A stretch of 64,000 nt of DNA, taken from positions 496,001-560,000 of the forward strand of contig CAVOGJ010000003.1 in assembly GCA_963695405.1 (NCBI GenBank). The letters run 5' to 3'. The notes below the pieces were generated by a model. It searched no databases. It was given only the letters and a program-made list of their open reading frames with translations, and had not been told where the DNA came from. The translations under genes were made by a program, and so were the position numbers. This DNA is from CAVOGJ01 sp963695405 (GTDB lineage Bacteria; Planctomycetota; Planctomycetia; Pirellulales; Pirellulaceae). This document shows positions 53,502 to 63,459 of the stretch, piece after piece (the first letter of the stretch is position 1; each line of letters begins with the position of its first letter).

Positions 53502-54223
53502 CTAGCCGGGGACGAGGGCGTTGTGATAGACGTCTTGCACATCATCGCAGTCTTCGAGCATCTGCAGGAACTTCTCGAACATGGGCACGTCCTCGGGACG
53601 GAGCTCGACACGCGTCTGGGGAAGCAACGTGATTTCCTGGACTTCCAGGTCGATGTCCGGAAAGGCGTTCACGAGCGCGGTTTTTGCGGCATTAAACTCG
53701 CCGGCGGGCGCAAAATCGTCAGGTAGCCCTCTTTGCTCTCGATTTCCTCGATATCGACGTCGGCGTCCAACATGGCCTCCAGTACCTCCTCTTCGTTGTC
53801 CCCCGGAAAGGACAGGATCGCGAGATGGTCGAACAGGTGAGCCACGGAACCGGCCGTTCCCAACTTCGAACCGGTCTTCGTAAAGCAATTGCGGACATCG
53901 GTAATGGTCCGATTGTGATTATCCGTCAGGCAATCGACGATGACCGAGCAGTTGCCAGGACCAAAGCCTTCATAGCGGGCCGACACAAAGTCCTCGCCGC
54001 CCACGCCACTGGCCTTTTCAATCGCCTTCTCGATAACGTGAGCCGGAACCTGCTCCCGCTTGGCTTTCTCAATCAAGTTCCGCAAGGCCGGATTGGATTC
54101 TGGATCGGCGACACCATTCTTGGCAACGACGTAGAGTTGCTTGCCGTACTTGGCATACAATTTCGACTTCTGGCCGGCGGTCTTGAAGATCGAAGCCTTC
54201 CGGTTTTCAAAACTTCTTCCCAT
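53502..54223 (-). CDS. yebC: YebC/PmpR-family protein, frameshifted
   Basis: From ATG 54223 (MGRSFENRKASIFKTAGQKS) a standard YebC: KLYAKYGKQLYVVAKNGVAD, ESNPALRNLIEKAKREQVPA, ASGVGGEDFVSARYEGFGPG, and VIVDCLTDNHNRTITDVRNC (about 105-124). After ESKEGYLTI the frame should continue to FAPAGEFNAAKTALVNAFPD and VELRPEDVPMFEKFLQMLED, which lie in the adjacent frame. One extra A on the plus strand (T in the coding strand) at 53712-53715 would join them to a 240-residue protein ending at 53502. Family knowledge: YebC has been tied to transcription control and to translation through difficult peptide stretches. It lies between the DUF1080 gene and the porin on the minus strand. Confidence 0.9.
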
Positions 54224-54383
54224 GGACGGTTTCTCTTCTCGAACTGCGAAATCCTCGGACTCCCGGCAACTGTAGCATGTCGCGCCGCCGCTGGCCACGA
54301 GCCCCGTTCGGTCGGGGTCAAGGCTGGGCCCACGACGGACCGGAACTGCGGACGCCTCCACTCGATCGAGGCGGTCCAGTGTG

Positions 54384-56211
54384 TCAAAAGTAGAGTTGAC
54401 AACGTAACCAGAACAGATCGGCCGATTTGTTAAATCCGTCAGGCGATTGGAGGACCGGGTCTTTAAAGTCTGCGTGCAGCCAAAACGCATAGACCTTGAG
54501 GTACTCGTTCAGGTACCAATTGGCACCGACCTCGGTCGTGAGGGCTCGATTCGACCATAGATTCTGATCGGCGAGTCCGGCCGTGAAAACTTCATCGCCC
54601 AGTTCCAGTTGACTGACACGAGCCACGACTTCCCAAGCTCCCGGACCTCGCTCAGCTCCTTGTTTCAGCGGCAGGAAAGGTCGGAGCGGATAGACGCGAC
54701 TGCGCCGCTTGACCTGCTCGCCGGTCAAGAAGTAACCAGCCGCGACATAATAGCCTGAAAACGGAACGCGTTCCGTCGTCGCGGGTGCGGATGGGGCATA
54801 GCTGCCGTATCCGTATTGCCATTCGCCAATAATAGACAAGCTACCCGCGTAGTTGGCCGCGTGGACCGATCCGATAAGCCTCTCGCCCCGCTCGACGACA
54901 TCCGGATTGAGAATGAGGAAGGGCACGGTTGCCGATCCAGGAATGTTCGTATCGGGCGAGCCACCTCCAACGCGAAACGTGCGCGGAACCGGTGCCTGGT
55001 CCTGATGACCAAACGCCACGGAAGTACCCAGGTTCAGAAACTCGAAGAAGCTATCGGGGCGGCGATCCTGAAACGGGCGACCGTTGACGTAGCCGACGAA
55101 ATCCATGGCGTTGTTCGTATTTTCAAACGAATTACGTGCTCCGTTAAAAACTCCCGCGGCGTAGTCGACCTTTTGGTTGAGTAGGTACCCCCATGCCATG
55201 GCTCCGAACTGACGGTTGAGCCCCAAGTTGGTCGTGAAGAGGGATCGTTCCGGGGTGAGTAACCAGTAGTTGGATATCGCATATTGGTCGTAGGGAAGCG
55301 GCGTGAAGAAACGGCCCAAGCGAACTTCAAATCGATCGCTAAAGTGTAAATTGAGGTATGCATTGAGAATATTGATGTTATTGACGCCACGGTTGATCGA
55401 CAATTCGTACTCGATCGGTTTCGTGATGTGGCCGCGAAAGAATATTCGTTGACGAGGCAAGTAAATGCCGCTGACACCACTATTGGGAAAACTCGCTTCG
55501 CCTTGATTCCAGACCCGCGTCTCGATCTGCGATTCGTAATCGAATTGCAGTCGAAAGATGTCGTCCTCACTCGACCAGCGAAATCCCGGCCCGAACGTGC
55601 CGTCCAAGGGATCAGCGTTCCGTGCTGCTCGACGGCTTGTCGAAGGACGGCAATTGAAACGGCGTGAAACTTCCTTCGGTATAATCCGGAACCGGCGAAT
55701 TGGCGAATTGGCGATCGGAAGCGTCCGCCCCATCTCCGCCAGGGAATGGTCGATTGACGTTCGTCGGAGCTTCAGAAAGCGTCTGGCTCCAACGATCCAG
55801 CAGTGTTTCGTATCGCGACAGAATCTGACGAATCTCGCCCTCGTCGACTTCCACGCCCTCATCCATCTGATCGGCAAGTTCACGATTGAGCTGTTCCAAC
55901 GTGCGAAAACGGCTTTCGAGATCGGACGGGTTGACCATCGCAGGGTCATCTTCCGTGATCGACAGCTCGAACGGGATCTCCGCCGCAGGATCGCCGCCAG
56001 GCAGCGGGGCGTCCTGGCCCCCTGCCGAACCGAGAAGCCCCACGAGCAGGGCCAAGAAGAGGGACGGCGTCCAGGCACCGTAGCCGTTCGGCGTGCGCTG
56101 ATCTGATCGCCTGCGAGGACGCCGGCCTCCCGTACCATCCGCCAATGATCCCGTTCCACGACCCGCCGCATGACGTGGCCCCGCGGTGGCTCGTGGTATG
56201 CAATCACGCAT
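54384..56211 (-). CDS. OprO/OprP-type outer-membrane porin, frameshifted
   Basis: The N-terminal part, in one frame, has a long leader ending in a signal segment (SLFLALLVGLLGSAGGQDAP) and a coiled-coil-like run (DLESRFRTLEQLNRELADQM, QILSRYETLLDRWSQTLSEA). The C-terminal part, in the next frame, is a beta-barrel of the phosphate-selective porin type: GTFGPGFRWSSEDDIFRLQF, FFRGHITKPIEYELSINRGV, LPYDQYAISNYWLLTPERSL, FNGARNSFENTNNAMDFVGY and the final NKSADLFWLRCQLYF, ending in Phe. Removing one C (G in the coding strand) at 55620-55621 joins the frames as KPSSSTNADPLDGTFG. Size then is about 600 residues. A trimeric outer-membrane channel for anions; no phosphate genes are adjacent. Confidence 0.85.
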
Positions 56212-56759
56212 CCCGTGGCATGTACCCGTCAAGTTGTTGACCAAGCAACATCCCTTCTCTGTTCTGGGCTTCCTGCGCAGGACACGGAATCTCCCATCCG
56301 ACGGGTCACTGCGGACCACTTGTTGTCAACGATCCGCAGGGGGCAGCGAGCAGCGAAGACTAGCTGAACCCGAAAGCGACCGTCAATATCTGCGGACAAA
56401 GCCGATTTTCGGCGACCTGACTAACCCTCTTCCGCCGTTGATTCGCCCATTCGGACCTGCCATGGAGCATAGGGCGCTATCCCTGCACAAGCGGAGACTG
56501 CTGAGCGTCTGGCCACCAACTGTCCCGCGGCAAGCCAGGATTGGTTGACGTATTCATGGAACTCTGCCCGTCGATGCGGGACAGTCCCATCCGCGAAACA
56601 GTGAGCGACGGGCCTGCCGGTGGTGCGCGGCGAGGCGATTGCCAACACGTGCGTGTCACCTCGGCCCGCAGTCGGGACGATTTCCACAAGCATGTCCCTA
56701 CCGTCGGCAGCCACGACGGGGCGTTCCGTCCCTGAATCGTTGTGAAGGCAACCTGCAGG
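56212..56759. other. 548-bp gap without a convincing gene
   Basis: Several short overlapping frames on both strands (for example 56421-56714 minus, 56541-56735 plus) without motifs or regular codon use. It contains the leader of the porin gene near 56212 and, at the other end, the bases after the corrected stop of the MscS gene. No hairpin with a T-run was found. It may hold a degraded gene, but I cannot assign one. Confidence 0.35.
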
Positions 56760-58849
56760 TCATGCCTGGTTGCGATCTTGACTGTTCGCGGCAAATCTTT
56801 CGCTCAGTGCCTGCTCCAAGGCGCCGCCGTCGGCAGAGCGCAAATAGAGCGACCGATGCGGGAATGGAATTTCGATGTTTTCGTGGTCAAAGCGTTTCAA
56901 CAGCCGCCGGAGCAGCTCGCGGCGGATGGTCCACTTCTGCAGCGGAACGGTCTTGATGAAAAACTTGATCACGATCGCGGAATCAGCCAATTCATCGACC
57001 CCCAACATTTTGGCGTCGTCGAGAATCAAGCCACTAAAGTGAGGGTCGGCGCGAGCTGCCGACATACATCGAGGATCACTTCCATGACGTGATCCGGGTC
57101 CTCCTTATAGGCAACCGGCACGTCCAACAGGGCCCGCGACCAACCGTGCGTCAGGTTACTCACCGCGGCGATCTGGCCGTTCGGGATAAAGTGTAAAGTG
57201 CCATCAATGCCGCGCAGCGCCGTGGTCCGCAAGGTGATTTGCTCGACCGTTCCGGTGTGATCGCCGATCTTAACAATGTCGTTCAACTTGAACTGATTCT
57301 CAAGCAAGATCATGAAGCCTTGAAAGAAATCCTGAATTAGATTCTGGGCACCAAATGCCACCGCGAGTCCAAAGACAGCGGCTCCGCCCAACAAGGGAAC
57401 GATGGGTATCCCCGCCTCATCGAGGATCATCAACGTGCCGCCGACAATCACCACGAGAGAGCCGAATTGGCGAAATGAGTTGACGAGCGTGTCGGCCCGG
57501 CTGAGCCGCTCTTCCTTCGACCCGCGGATTCCCCGGCGGGCAATGACATGAACCAGCTTGCTGCCCAAGATACGCACGGCGAGATACGCAAGCAGCATGC
57601 CGCAAAGGATGGCCAGGACCTGGGGGCCGTGATCCAGGAACCAGCGGTAAATGTTCCGAGGATGAAACGGGTTGCGGATGCGGGCCACTTGTCCACGCGC
57701 TCGGCGCAATTCGCTCCGGGCCCGTTCTGTATCCTTCTTCAGGGTGGTGAGCGCTTCGAGGATCAGCCCTCTCGCCTCGGTCAAATTGGCAAGGCGATCC
57801 GACGCCGTCCGCGAGCGGGCGAGTGCCTGTGACGCTCGATTGGCGGCCTCCCGCAGCGGCAACTGAATTTCTTGCAAGTCGTCCGCCGACTCTGCGGCAC
57901 GAGAACCCATCTCGAGTCGTTCGCCCAAGAGTGCCTGCAACGTCTCGGCATTGTCGACCGTTAGCCTCCCATTGTTAACCAGACCTTGCTCCAATTGAAG
58001 CGCTTGATCAACAGTCACGAGCCGCGCTTCAAGTAATTCGATATTATCTCTGAGAATCTCGAGGACTGATTCCCAATAGCGAACATCGGTCTCGGCACTC
58101 TCCAATTCTTGGCTGGCTTCCGTCGGTTCATCCGTATCGCTGTTTTCTCCTTTCGGCAGTTCATCACTCGCGGCGGGGACCGGTCCGGAAGGCGATCCAT
58201 CGGTCGCACTTCCCGCCGTGGCATCGGCGGGCTCGCTTGACGACGCGGGTGATTCGCCCGCTGCTCCTTCCAAGGAAAACTCTTCCTCGCCTAGCGCTTT
58301 GGCCTTGAGTATTTGCGCCTGCTCAACCAGGGCTCGCAACAGCGGTACCATCTGACCGATCAAGCGTCTGCGTTCAATCGCCAGATCGAACCGCTCTCGG
58401 GCCAAATCCCGGATCGGCTTCAGATCGTCGATTTTTTCCTGCAGCAGCACTCGACGTGCTTCGTCCGTTGCCTCCGCCAATTCGCCAGCCAACACTTGAT
58501 ATCGCTCGTCCACTTCCTGAAATGCCGCTTCGCATGACTGGTAAGGGCTGCCTTCGGTCTCCAATTCGGTCGACAAGACTCTCAGTTCTTCCTGGTCCGC
58601 ATCGAGCGATCGACGGAGCCGTGCGACGAGTTCGGCATCCGACAACGAGGTGATGCGATCTCCCGAGAGGCTCCGCATCCAATTAATAGTTCGGGCGGAA
58701 CGTTGGGAGATGGTCGCGGCGTTGCCCGACGTCGCCGACCCCGTATCGGGATCGGAGGGCGCGTCCTGCCCCTGCAGCGTTTGACAGGAAATCGCGACCA
58801 TTAGGCCGGTCAGCGCGAGCTTAAAGAAACGCGACAGTAAGTCGGTCAC
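56760..58849 (-). CDS. Large mechanosensitive ion channel (MscS family), frameshifted near its C-terminus
   Basis: The 5' frame (607 codons) has a signal peptide (LALTGLMVAISCQTLQGQDA), a long periplasmic region with coiled coils (residues about 75-160 and 255-380), four or so membrane helices (LAILCGMLLAYLAVRILGSK, LVVIVGGTLMILDEAGIPIV, GGAAVFGLAVAFGAQNLI) and the MscS core AFGAQNLIQDFFQGFMILLE (about 500-519), VKIGDHTGTVEQITLRTTAL and FIPNGQIAAVSNLTHGWSRA. Just after VCRQLA it hits a stop; the next frame continues DPHFSGLILDDAKMLGVDEL, IVIKFFIKTVPLQKWTIRRE and ends at 56760. One missing C on the plus strand after 57050 explains the break. About 695 residues in all. Inner membrane; releases solutes under osmotic stress. 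The K-type (MscK-like) large architecture fits. Confidence 0.88.
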
Positions 58850-59228
58850 ACGTGCCCCCTTCAGGTGATCGAATATTGACGCGGCGCCCCACTCGGCTCT
58901 GCGGCCGACTTCTCGCCGCGGCCGAGACCCGGCACACCGGAGTCCGAAAGCGAAAATTATACATTAACGGACCGGAAATTCCGCGGGTTCTCCGGCGCCC
59001 TCCACTTGCATGCTAGCGCCATCGAGCGCTGCCTGGTGCGAGCCACGGAAGTTGGTTCCGTCAGCGCAGGAGAAATCCGTAAAGTCAGGTTAGGTGGCAA
59101 GGTTGCCCGATCCGGCCAAACCATCACCAAAGGCTCAAGAATTTGCTCAGAAGTCGACGAAAACACTAACTATCCGCAGTTCGGATCCAGACGCGGCACT
59201 CTTCGAAACGAGGCAGGGAGGCCTCGCC
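58850..59228. other. Divergent promoter region between the MscS and lipoprotein genes
   Basis: 379 bp. The frame at 59094 extends into this region as MARLPDPAKP, but the lipoprotein signal fixes the real start at 59229. A 70-codon minus-strand frame (58957-59166) is not convincing. No clear promoter boxes seen. Confidence 0.35.
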
Positions 59229-60512
59229 ATGCGCCTGCACCAGAGGTTACTCGTCGGGGCAGGTCGCCTGGTGATCGTTGTCACCTGCTGTTTCTGTAGC
59301 GGCTGTATGCTGGGCCCGCGACGGCTCAATACTGGCCACTCTGGATACAACGAAGCGATTCAGCGGACGCACAAGGAAGAAATGCTGCTGAATCTCGTGC
59401 GACTCAAATATCTCGAATTACCTGAATTTGTGGCCGTCGGCAGCGTAGCGGCCCAGTATTCCTGGGACGGTGGTGCCGGCGTCAACGGGAATCTGCTCGA
59501 AGCCGGTCCCAACGTGCTGGGACTGAACGGAGCCGTGGGACGTGAGGAGCGACCGACGATTTCCTACATTCCTCAAGCCGGTGCGGAATTTAATCGAGCC
59601 CTGCTGGCACCTCTCAGCATTGAAACACTGACGCTGCTGAGCAGGACCGGTTGGGCCTGGGATCGAGTCCTGCGGTGTACTGTGCAGAACATGAATGGCA
59701 TCGATAATGCGACCAATGCTGGTGGTCCCACACCCAAACGCCGACCGGAATTCGAATCGTTCCGCTACCTGGTGCAAATGCTGCGGGTCCTGCAAAGCCA
59801 GCGAGCCGTCGAGTTGGCCCAATCCGAGCGACTTGCCGAGCGCGAGGCACCGATCCAAATCGAGAATGTCGACGAACGCGCCGCCTTGGATTTGATCGAA
59901 CGGGGTTATCGGTTTAAGCAAGCCGCGGATGGTCGCTGGAAAGTTTACAAGAATGAGCAGTACGCCGCCTTGATTTTCAGCCCGGCGGCGCATGCGTCCG
60001 GCGAATTCCAGGAGATCGTCCGGATGTTGCAGCTAAATCCAGGACGGACGACCTACGAAGTAGAACTGTCGAAACTTGGGCAAATCCAAGCTGCAACGGA
60101 GGGAACCACGTTGATGTGCGGACCCGAGCTGTTACCTCCGCCGATCGCCTGGAGCGGTCGTGGCAAGGTCACGCTCAGCACACGCTCGCTCCTCGAGATC
60201 ATGTTCTACCTGTCGCAGGGGATCGAAGTCCCGCTGGAGCACCTGCAGCAAGGCATGGTAACGATCACTCTTGACGACAGGGGACAACCATTCGACTGGA
60301 CAGAGATGACAGGCGATCTGTTGCAAGTTCACGCATCGCGTCACCGGCCAGAATGCGCGGCGGTTGCCGTACCTTATCGCGGTTACTGGTACTACATCGA
60401 CCAGAGCGACGTGAACAGCCGATCGACGTTCCTCTTCCTCTTGCAGCTGTTCAGCATCGAAACCAAAGCTGGGGGAGGCGCCGGACTGCCGGTGTTGACC
60501 CTGGGGATTTAA
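59229..60512 (+). CDS. Hypothetical lipoprotein
   Basis: 427 residues from ATG 59229, chosen because it starts a lipoprotein signal, LLVGAGRLVIVVTCCFCSGC, with the lipobox ending CSGC (Cys about 31). The mature protein is a large soluble domain with regular amphipathic helices (RTHKEEMLLNLVRLKYLELP, PEFESFRYLVQMLRVLQSQR) and a beta-rich second half (STRSLLEIMFYLSQGIEVPL, GYWYYIDQSDVNSRSTFLFL). No recognised family or active-site pattern. It sits alone between two divergent/convergent units and resembles the kind of orphan periplasmic lipoprotein common in planctomycetes. Confidence 0.75.
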   Translation: MRLHQRLLVGAGRLVIVVTCCFCSGCMLGPRRLNTGHSGYNEAIQRTHKEEMLLNLVRLKYLELPEFVAVGSVAAQYSWDGGAGVNGNLLEAGPNVLGLNGAVGREERPTISYIPQAGAEFNRALLAPLSIETLTLLSRTGWAWDRVLRCTVQNMNGIDNATNAGGPTPKRRPEFESFRYLVQMLRVLQSQRAVELAQSERLAEREAPIQIENVDERAALDLIERGYRFKQAADGRWKVYKNEQYAALIFSPAAHASGEFQEIVRMLQLNPGRTTYEVELSKLGQIQAATEGTTLMCGPELLPPPIAWSGRGKVTLSTRSLLEIMFYLSQGIEVPLEHLQQGMVTITLDDRGQPFDWTEMTGDLLQVHASRHRPECAAVAVPYRGYWYYIDQSDVNSRSTFLFLLQLFSIETKAGGGAGLPVLTLGI

Positions 60513-60540
60513 CGATCCCCGGGCCGGCGTGCGACTTGCC

Positions 60541-61269
60541 TTAGAATCCGAAGCAGACGAGGCCGCCGCAGGCGGCGATGGCGAGCCCGCAAAAGGCGTG
60601 CGAGTAGCGATGCCAGATGTTGCTCGAGATGTGCGCCAGTCCGTAGTATCCCGCTACTACAATCGTCATCATGGTCGCCAGGGTAGCTGCGCCAAACACG
60701 CACGAAACAAGGAACGCCGTCTGGTAGCTTAAGGTGGCCGCTGGATAGATCAATAGTGGAATCAACGGTTCGCACGGACCGAAGGCAAAGATCAGGAAAA
60801 TGACCCACGTCCAATACGCGTTCCGCGGCGCACTCCGCGGATTTCCACCGGCTGGGTCCGGATGCCCATGACGCGGCTGTTCCGGCAAGTTGTGTGAATG
60901 AAACGTACCGTCCCCGTGGGCGTGCCAGTGGCTGTGCTCTTCTCGCCTCAAGGCAAGACGAAGGCCCCAGGCAGTGTAAGCCAGTCCCAGCCCCAACAGC
61001 AGCCAGCCGGCCGCATCGCCACGCAGCCTTTCGATGTGGGTCAGCGACTGCAGCGTTGACCCGACCATCACGCCCAAGAGCCCCAGCAGAACGGAACTCG
61101 AGACATGCGCCACTCCGCAGCCAAAAGTAACAAGTAAGGTGCGTCGCAACGGCCAATTTCCGTCCTTCGACAGCGCGATGAACGGTATGTAATGATCAGG
61201 CCCCATGGCCGTGTGTATCACACCCAGGGCTGCCGCGGTGAGTGCCAACGCTTCCAAGTTCTCTTGCAT
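60541..61269 (-). CDS. UreH/HoxN-like nickel or TauE/SafE-type transporter with His-rich loop
   Basis: 242 residues with about six membrane helices. The first helix bears HTAMGPDHYIPFIALSK (GPDH at about residues 23-26), which matches the H-x4-D-H type core of NiCoT/UreH metal transporters; a second site FGPCEPLIPLL (about 162-172) follows. The central loop is His-rich: HSHWHAHGDGTFHSHN (about 113-128) and PRHGHPDP, typical of metal-sensing loops. Just upstream on the plus strand lie urea transporter and urease genes, and urease needs nickel, so nickel uptake or delivery is a good guess (inference). The gene is divergent from the urea/urease cluster with a 476-bp gap between. Confidence 0.82.
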   Translation of the reverse strand: MQENLEALALTAAALGVIHTAMGPDHYIPFIALSKDGNWPLRRTLLVTFGCGVAHVSSSVLLGLLGVMVGSTLQSLTHIERLRGDAAGWLLLGLGLAYTAWGLRLALRREEHSHWHAHGDGTFHSHNLPEQPRHGHPDPAGGNPRSAPRNAYWTWVIFLIFAFGPCEPLIPLLIYPAATLSYQTAFLVSCVFGAATLATMMTIVVAGYYGLAHISSNIWHRYSHAFCGLAIAACGGLVCFGF

Positions 61270-61745
61270 TTCTGGCCCATCACGGATGTTCTGACGCCGT
61301 CCACAACGTCGTCACGAGGATCTTAACAACGTCGCCATACGTCGAGGCTCGCAGCTGATCTGATCGATAAATCTCAATTCGTCGCTCGGACCCCAGCGGA
61401 CGCAATCATAAGTTTCCGACGAAGGCTGGTCCAGTCTTCGTGCTTGACATCCTTCGTAGGTGATTTACCTTACGCATTCCGTGGTGGTAGGGCCATGCCA
61501 TGCAAGGCCGCACCGTGGACCATGGCGCTGCGGTCGCCATCGGGCCGAGCATCAAGGCTCGTGGAAGACGTCGTCGACGGCACTTGTAGTTTAAGGAGGA
61601 AATATTAAGCTACGAAGAACCGGAGCGATGTTAGGCCGCTGGCCTGAGACCCATGATATGCTGGGCATTCGCGATAGGATCATCCACGTTCGGGCTGTGG
61701 TTTGCCTGGAACTATCTCGTTAAATTTCTTGATGGAGAGTCGTCT
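61270..61745. other. Regulatory region between the nickel-type transporter and urea/urease genes
   Basis: 476 bp between divergent genes. A weak sigma70-like promoter TTGACA (61444-61449) with a TACCTT box 16 bases later points toward the urea cluster. A strong Shine-Dalgarno-like AAGGAGGAAAT at about 61593 has no start codon at a proper distance (the next ATG is about 30 bases on and opens a different frame), so it may be a leader peptide remnant. I saw no ykkC-type or NiCo riboswitch fold. No other gene. Confidence 0.4.
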
Positions 61746-62330
61746 ATGGGGATCGTACATCGCAGCTGGTCGATCGGGACCGTCGTCGTGGTTGTCACGA
61801 TGATGACGGTACAATTGCCCAGCAGCCAAGCACAAACTTCGCGTCCACCGATTACCAAGGATGACGTCAATCGGGCGCAGCAGGCATGGTGTGATGGTTT
61901 GGTGAAGATTGGCCAGCTCCACACCGACCAGCAGGACTATCGGGCTTTCACGGGTCAATTCCTGGATGACATGTATGATTTTGAAGAGGGCAAGGTCTTC
62001 TTCAAGCCAACCTTGGCCGTACACCCCAAACAGTTTCGCAAGACCAAGGCCGGCGCGTTGTCCTACTTCATCGGAGGCAATCCGGACTTTCCAGAAGACA
62101 AGGGCTTCGCCTTGGCACCCTGGACAAAAGTCACTTACGACAATGCGGGCGAGGGAAACAACGGGATTCAGATCCACGGGGACATTGCCATCACGATGGG
62201 TAACGTCTACCTTACCGATGCCGAAGGCAACCAGATCATGGTGGACAAGACCTTTGTCTTCCGCCGCGGCAGTGACGGCAAGTTGCGTTTGATCGTGCAC
62301 AAATCGGCGCTTCCGTTTACTCCCGAATAA
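61746..62330 (+). CDS. Exported hypothetical protein of the urea cluster (often mis-named phosphoribosyl-AMP cyclohydrolase)
   Basis: 194 residues from ATG 61746, which has a GGAG ribosome binding site and gives a clean signal peptide (SWSIGTVVVVVTMMTVQLPS ending in QAQ). An upstream ATG at 61653 is less likely. The mature domain has PPITKDDVNRAQQAWCDGLV (about 36-55), FEEGKVFFKPTLAVHPKQFR and the SNoaL/NTF2-like strand GNVYLTDAEGNQIMVDKTFV with FRRGSDGKLRLIVHKSALPF at the end. Relatives sit next to urease or urea transport genes and have been called phosphoribosyl-AMP cyclohydrolase without any HisI motif here. Probably a periplasmic small-molecule-binding protein. Confidence 0.75.
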   Translation: MGIVHRSWSIGTVVVVVTMMTVQLPSSQAQTSRPPITKDDVNRAQQAWCDGLVKIGQLHTDQQDYRAFTGQFLDDMYDFEEGKVFFKPTLAVHPKQFRKTKAGALSYFIGGNPDFPEDKGFALAPWTKVTYDNAGEGNNGIQIHGDIAITMGNVYLTDAEGNQIMVDKTFVFRRGSDGKLRLIVHKSALPFTPE

Positions 62331-62463
62331 CTCCCGCATAAATTTGACTGAAGTTGAGAAGAGTCCCTGCGGCGGGCGGATGTTTCGTCGACTCTTAGGG
62401 ACCATCGTCGATCTTGGACGTTTACGGTGGCGTTTCGCGATTTGAGATAGGACGACTCGGAAG

Positions 62464-63417
62464 ATGGCTGACTCGGATGAATCCGCTCCGACACCGTGGC
62501 TCCCGCTGCTCGTGACTTTTAGGGGCATTGGTCAAGTCTTTTTCCAAGAGAATGCACTGTCGGGATTGCTTTTTTTGGCCGGCATCCTGGTCGGCTCTCG
62601 CTGGCAGGCCGGCGGTTTGCTCCTGGGGGCCGCGGTCGGAACGTTGTTTGCTTGGGTGGTCGGTTTTGACAGGGACGAGTGGCGCGCCGGAATCTACGGA
62701 TTCAATGCCGCCTTGGTTGGCATCGCGACGCTGTTCTTCTTTCAGCCGGGGGTAATCAGCTTCGGCCTGCTGGTTGCTGGCGCGATCGTGGCGACCCTGC
62801 TCACCCGCTTGATGCGGACGCAACTTCCGTTTCCCACTTACACGACCCCTTTCATCCTGACAACTTGGGTGATCTTCTTCATTGCCCCCGCCCTGGGTGC
62901 GGCGGCGGTTCCCGCTGGTGACGCGTCGCTGGCCAGCACGGTGCCCTTCGTGGTCGAGTCGGTGGCGCACGGGATCGGACAAGTCATGTTTCAGGCGACG
63001 CTCTGGTCGGGTGTCTTGTTTTTGGCAGGAATTGCCGTGGGAGATTGGCGGCATGCACTCTTTGTGCTGGCGGGTTCGATCGTCGGCATGTTGATCGCGA
63101 GTTTTCACCTGACAGCGGCGGCTGAAGCGCTCGATCCCGAACGACTGGTCGTGCGAACACAATTCGACAATGTGGCGCTGGGACTCTACGGATACAACGC
63201 GACCCTGGCAGCCCTGGCTCTGTTTCTGGCACGGCGCTCTATCCTACCGTCGTTGGTGGGCATGGCCTTGGCGGTGCCGCTTACCGAGTTGTTCCCGCGA
63301 CTGGGACTACCCGCCCTCACGGCGCCCTTCGTTGTGGCGACGTGGATCGTCCTCTTGACGGCTGGTCTTGAAGATCGTTGGTTCAAGTCTTCGGCCACAC
63401 CGAGCGACCTGACATAG
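62464..63417 (+). CDS. Urea transporter (UT/Yut family)
   Basis: 317 residues with about ten membrane helices in two homologous halves. Each half has the urea transporter signature: first FRGIGQVFFQENALSGLLFL (about 19-38) and GIYGFNAALVGIATLFFFQP, second GIGQVMFQATLWSGVLFLAG and ALGLYGYNATLAALALFLA. The paired TTPFILTTW and TAPFVVATW segments are the half-helix/oscillator ends. The channel lets urea cross the inner membrane along its gradient. Directly followed by urease genes, so it feeds urease with substrate. ATG 62464 is the natural start. Confidence 0.92.
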   Translation: MADSDESAPTPWLPLLVTFRGIGQVFFQENALSGLLFLAGILVGSRWQAGGLLLGAAVGTLFAWVVGFDRDEWRAGIYGFNAALVGIATLFFFQPGVISFGLLVAGAIVATLLTRLMRTQLPFPTYTTPFILTTWVIFFIAPALGAAAVPAGDASLASTVPFVVESVAHGIGQVMFQATLWSGVLFLAGIAVGDWRHALFVLAGSIVGMLIASFHLTAAAEALDPERLVVRTQFDNVALGLYGYNATLAALALFLARRSILPSLVGMALAVPLTELFPRLGLPALTAPFVVATWIVLLTAGLEDRWFKSSATPSDLT

Positions 63418-63459
63418 CTCGATGGATCGCATTCGCAACTACTATTGGAGGCTTAGTGT

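Noticed and set aside
54384..56207. The 607-codon frame as a single intact porin
   Set aside because: Its first 200 residues are highly basic and unlike any porin N-terminus; the signal peptide and linker lie in the neighbouring frame up to 55621.
56421..56794. Small ORFs between the porin and MscS genes
   Set aside because: No motif and conflicting frames on both strands; could be decayed coding sequence but not assignable.
61495..61520. Sigma54-type promoter (GG-N10-GC) upstream of the urea cluster
   Set aside because: Only the two dinucleotides fit; the TGGCAC and TTGC parts do not match well enough.
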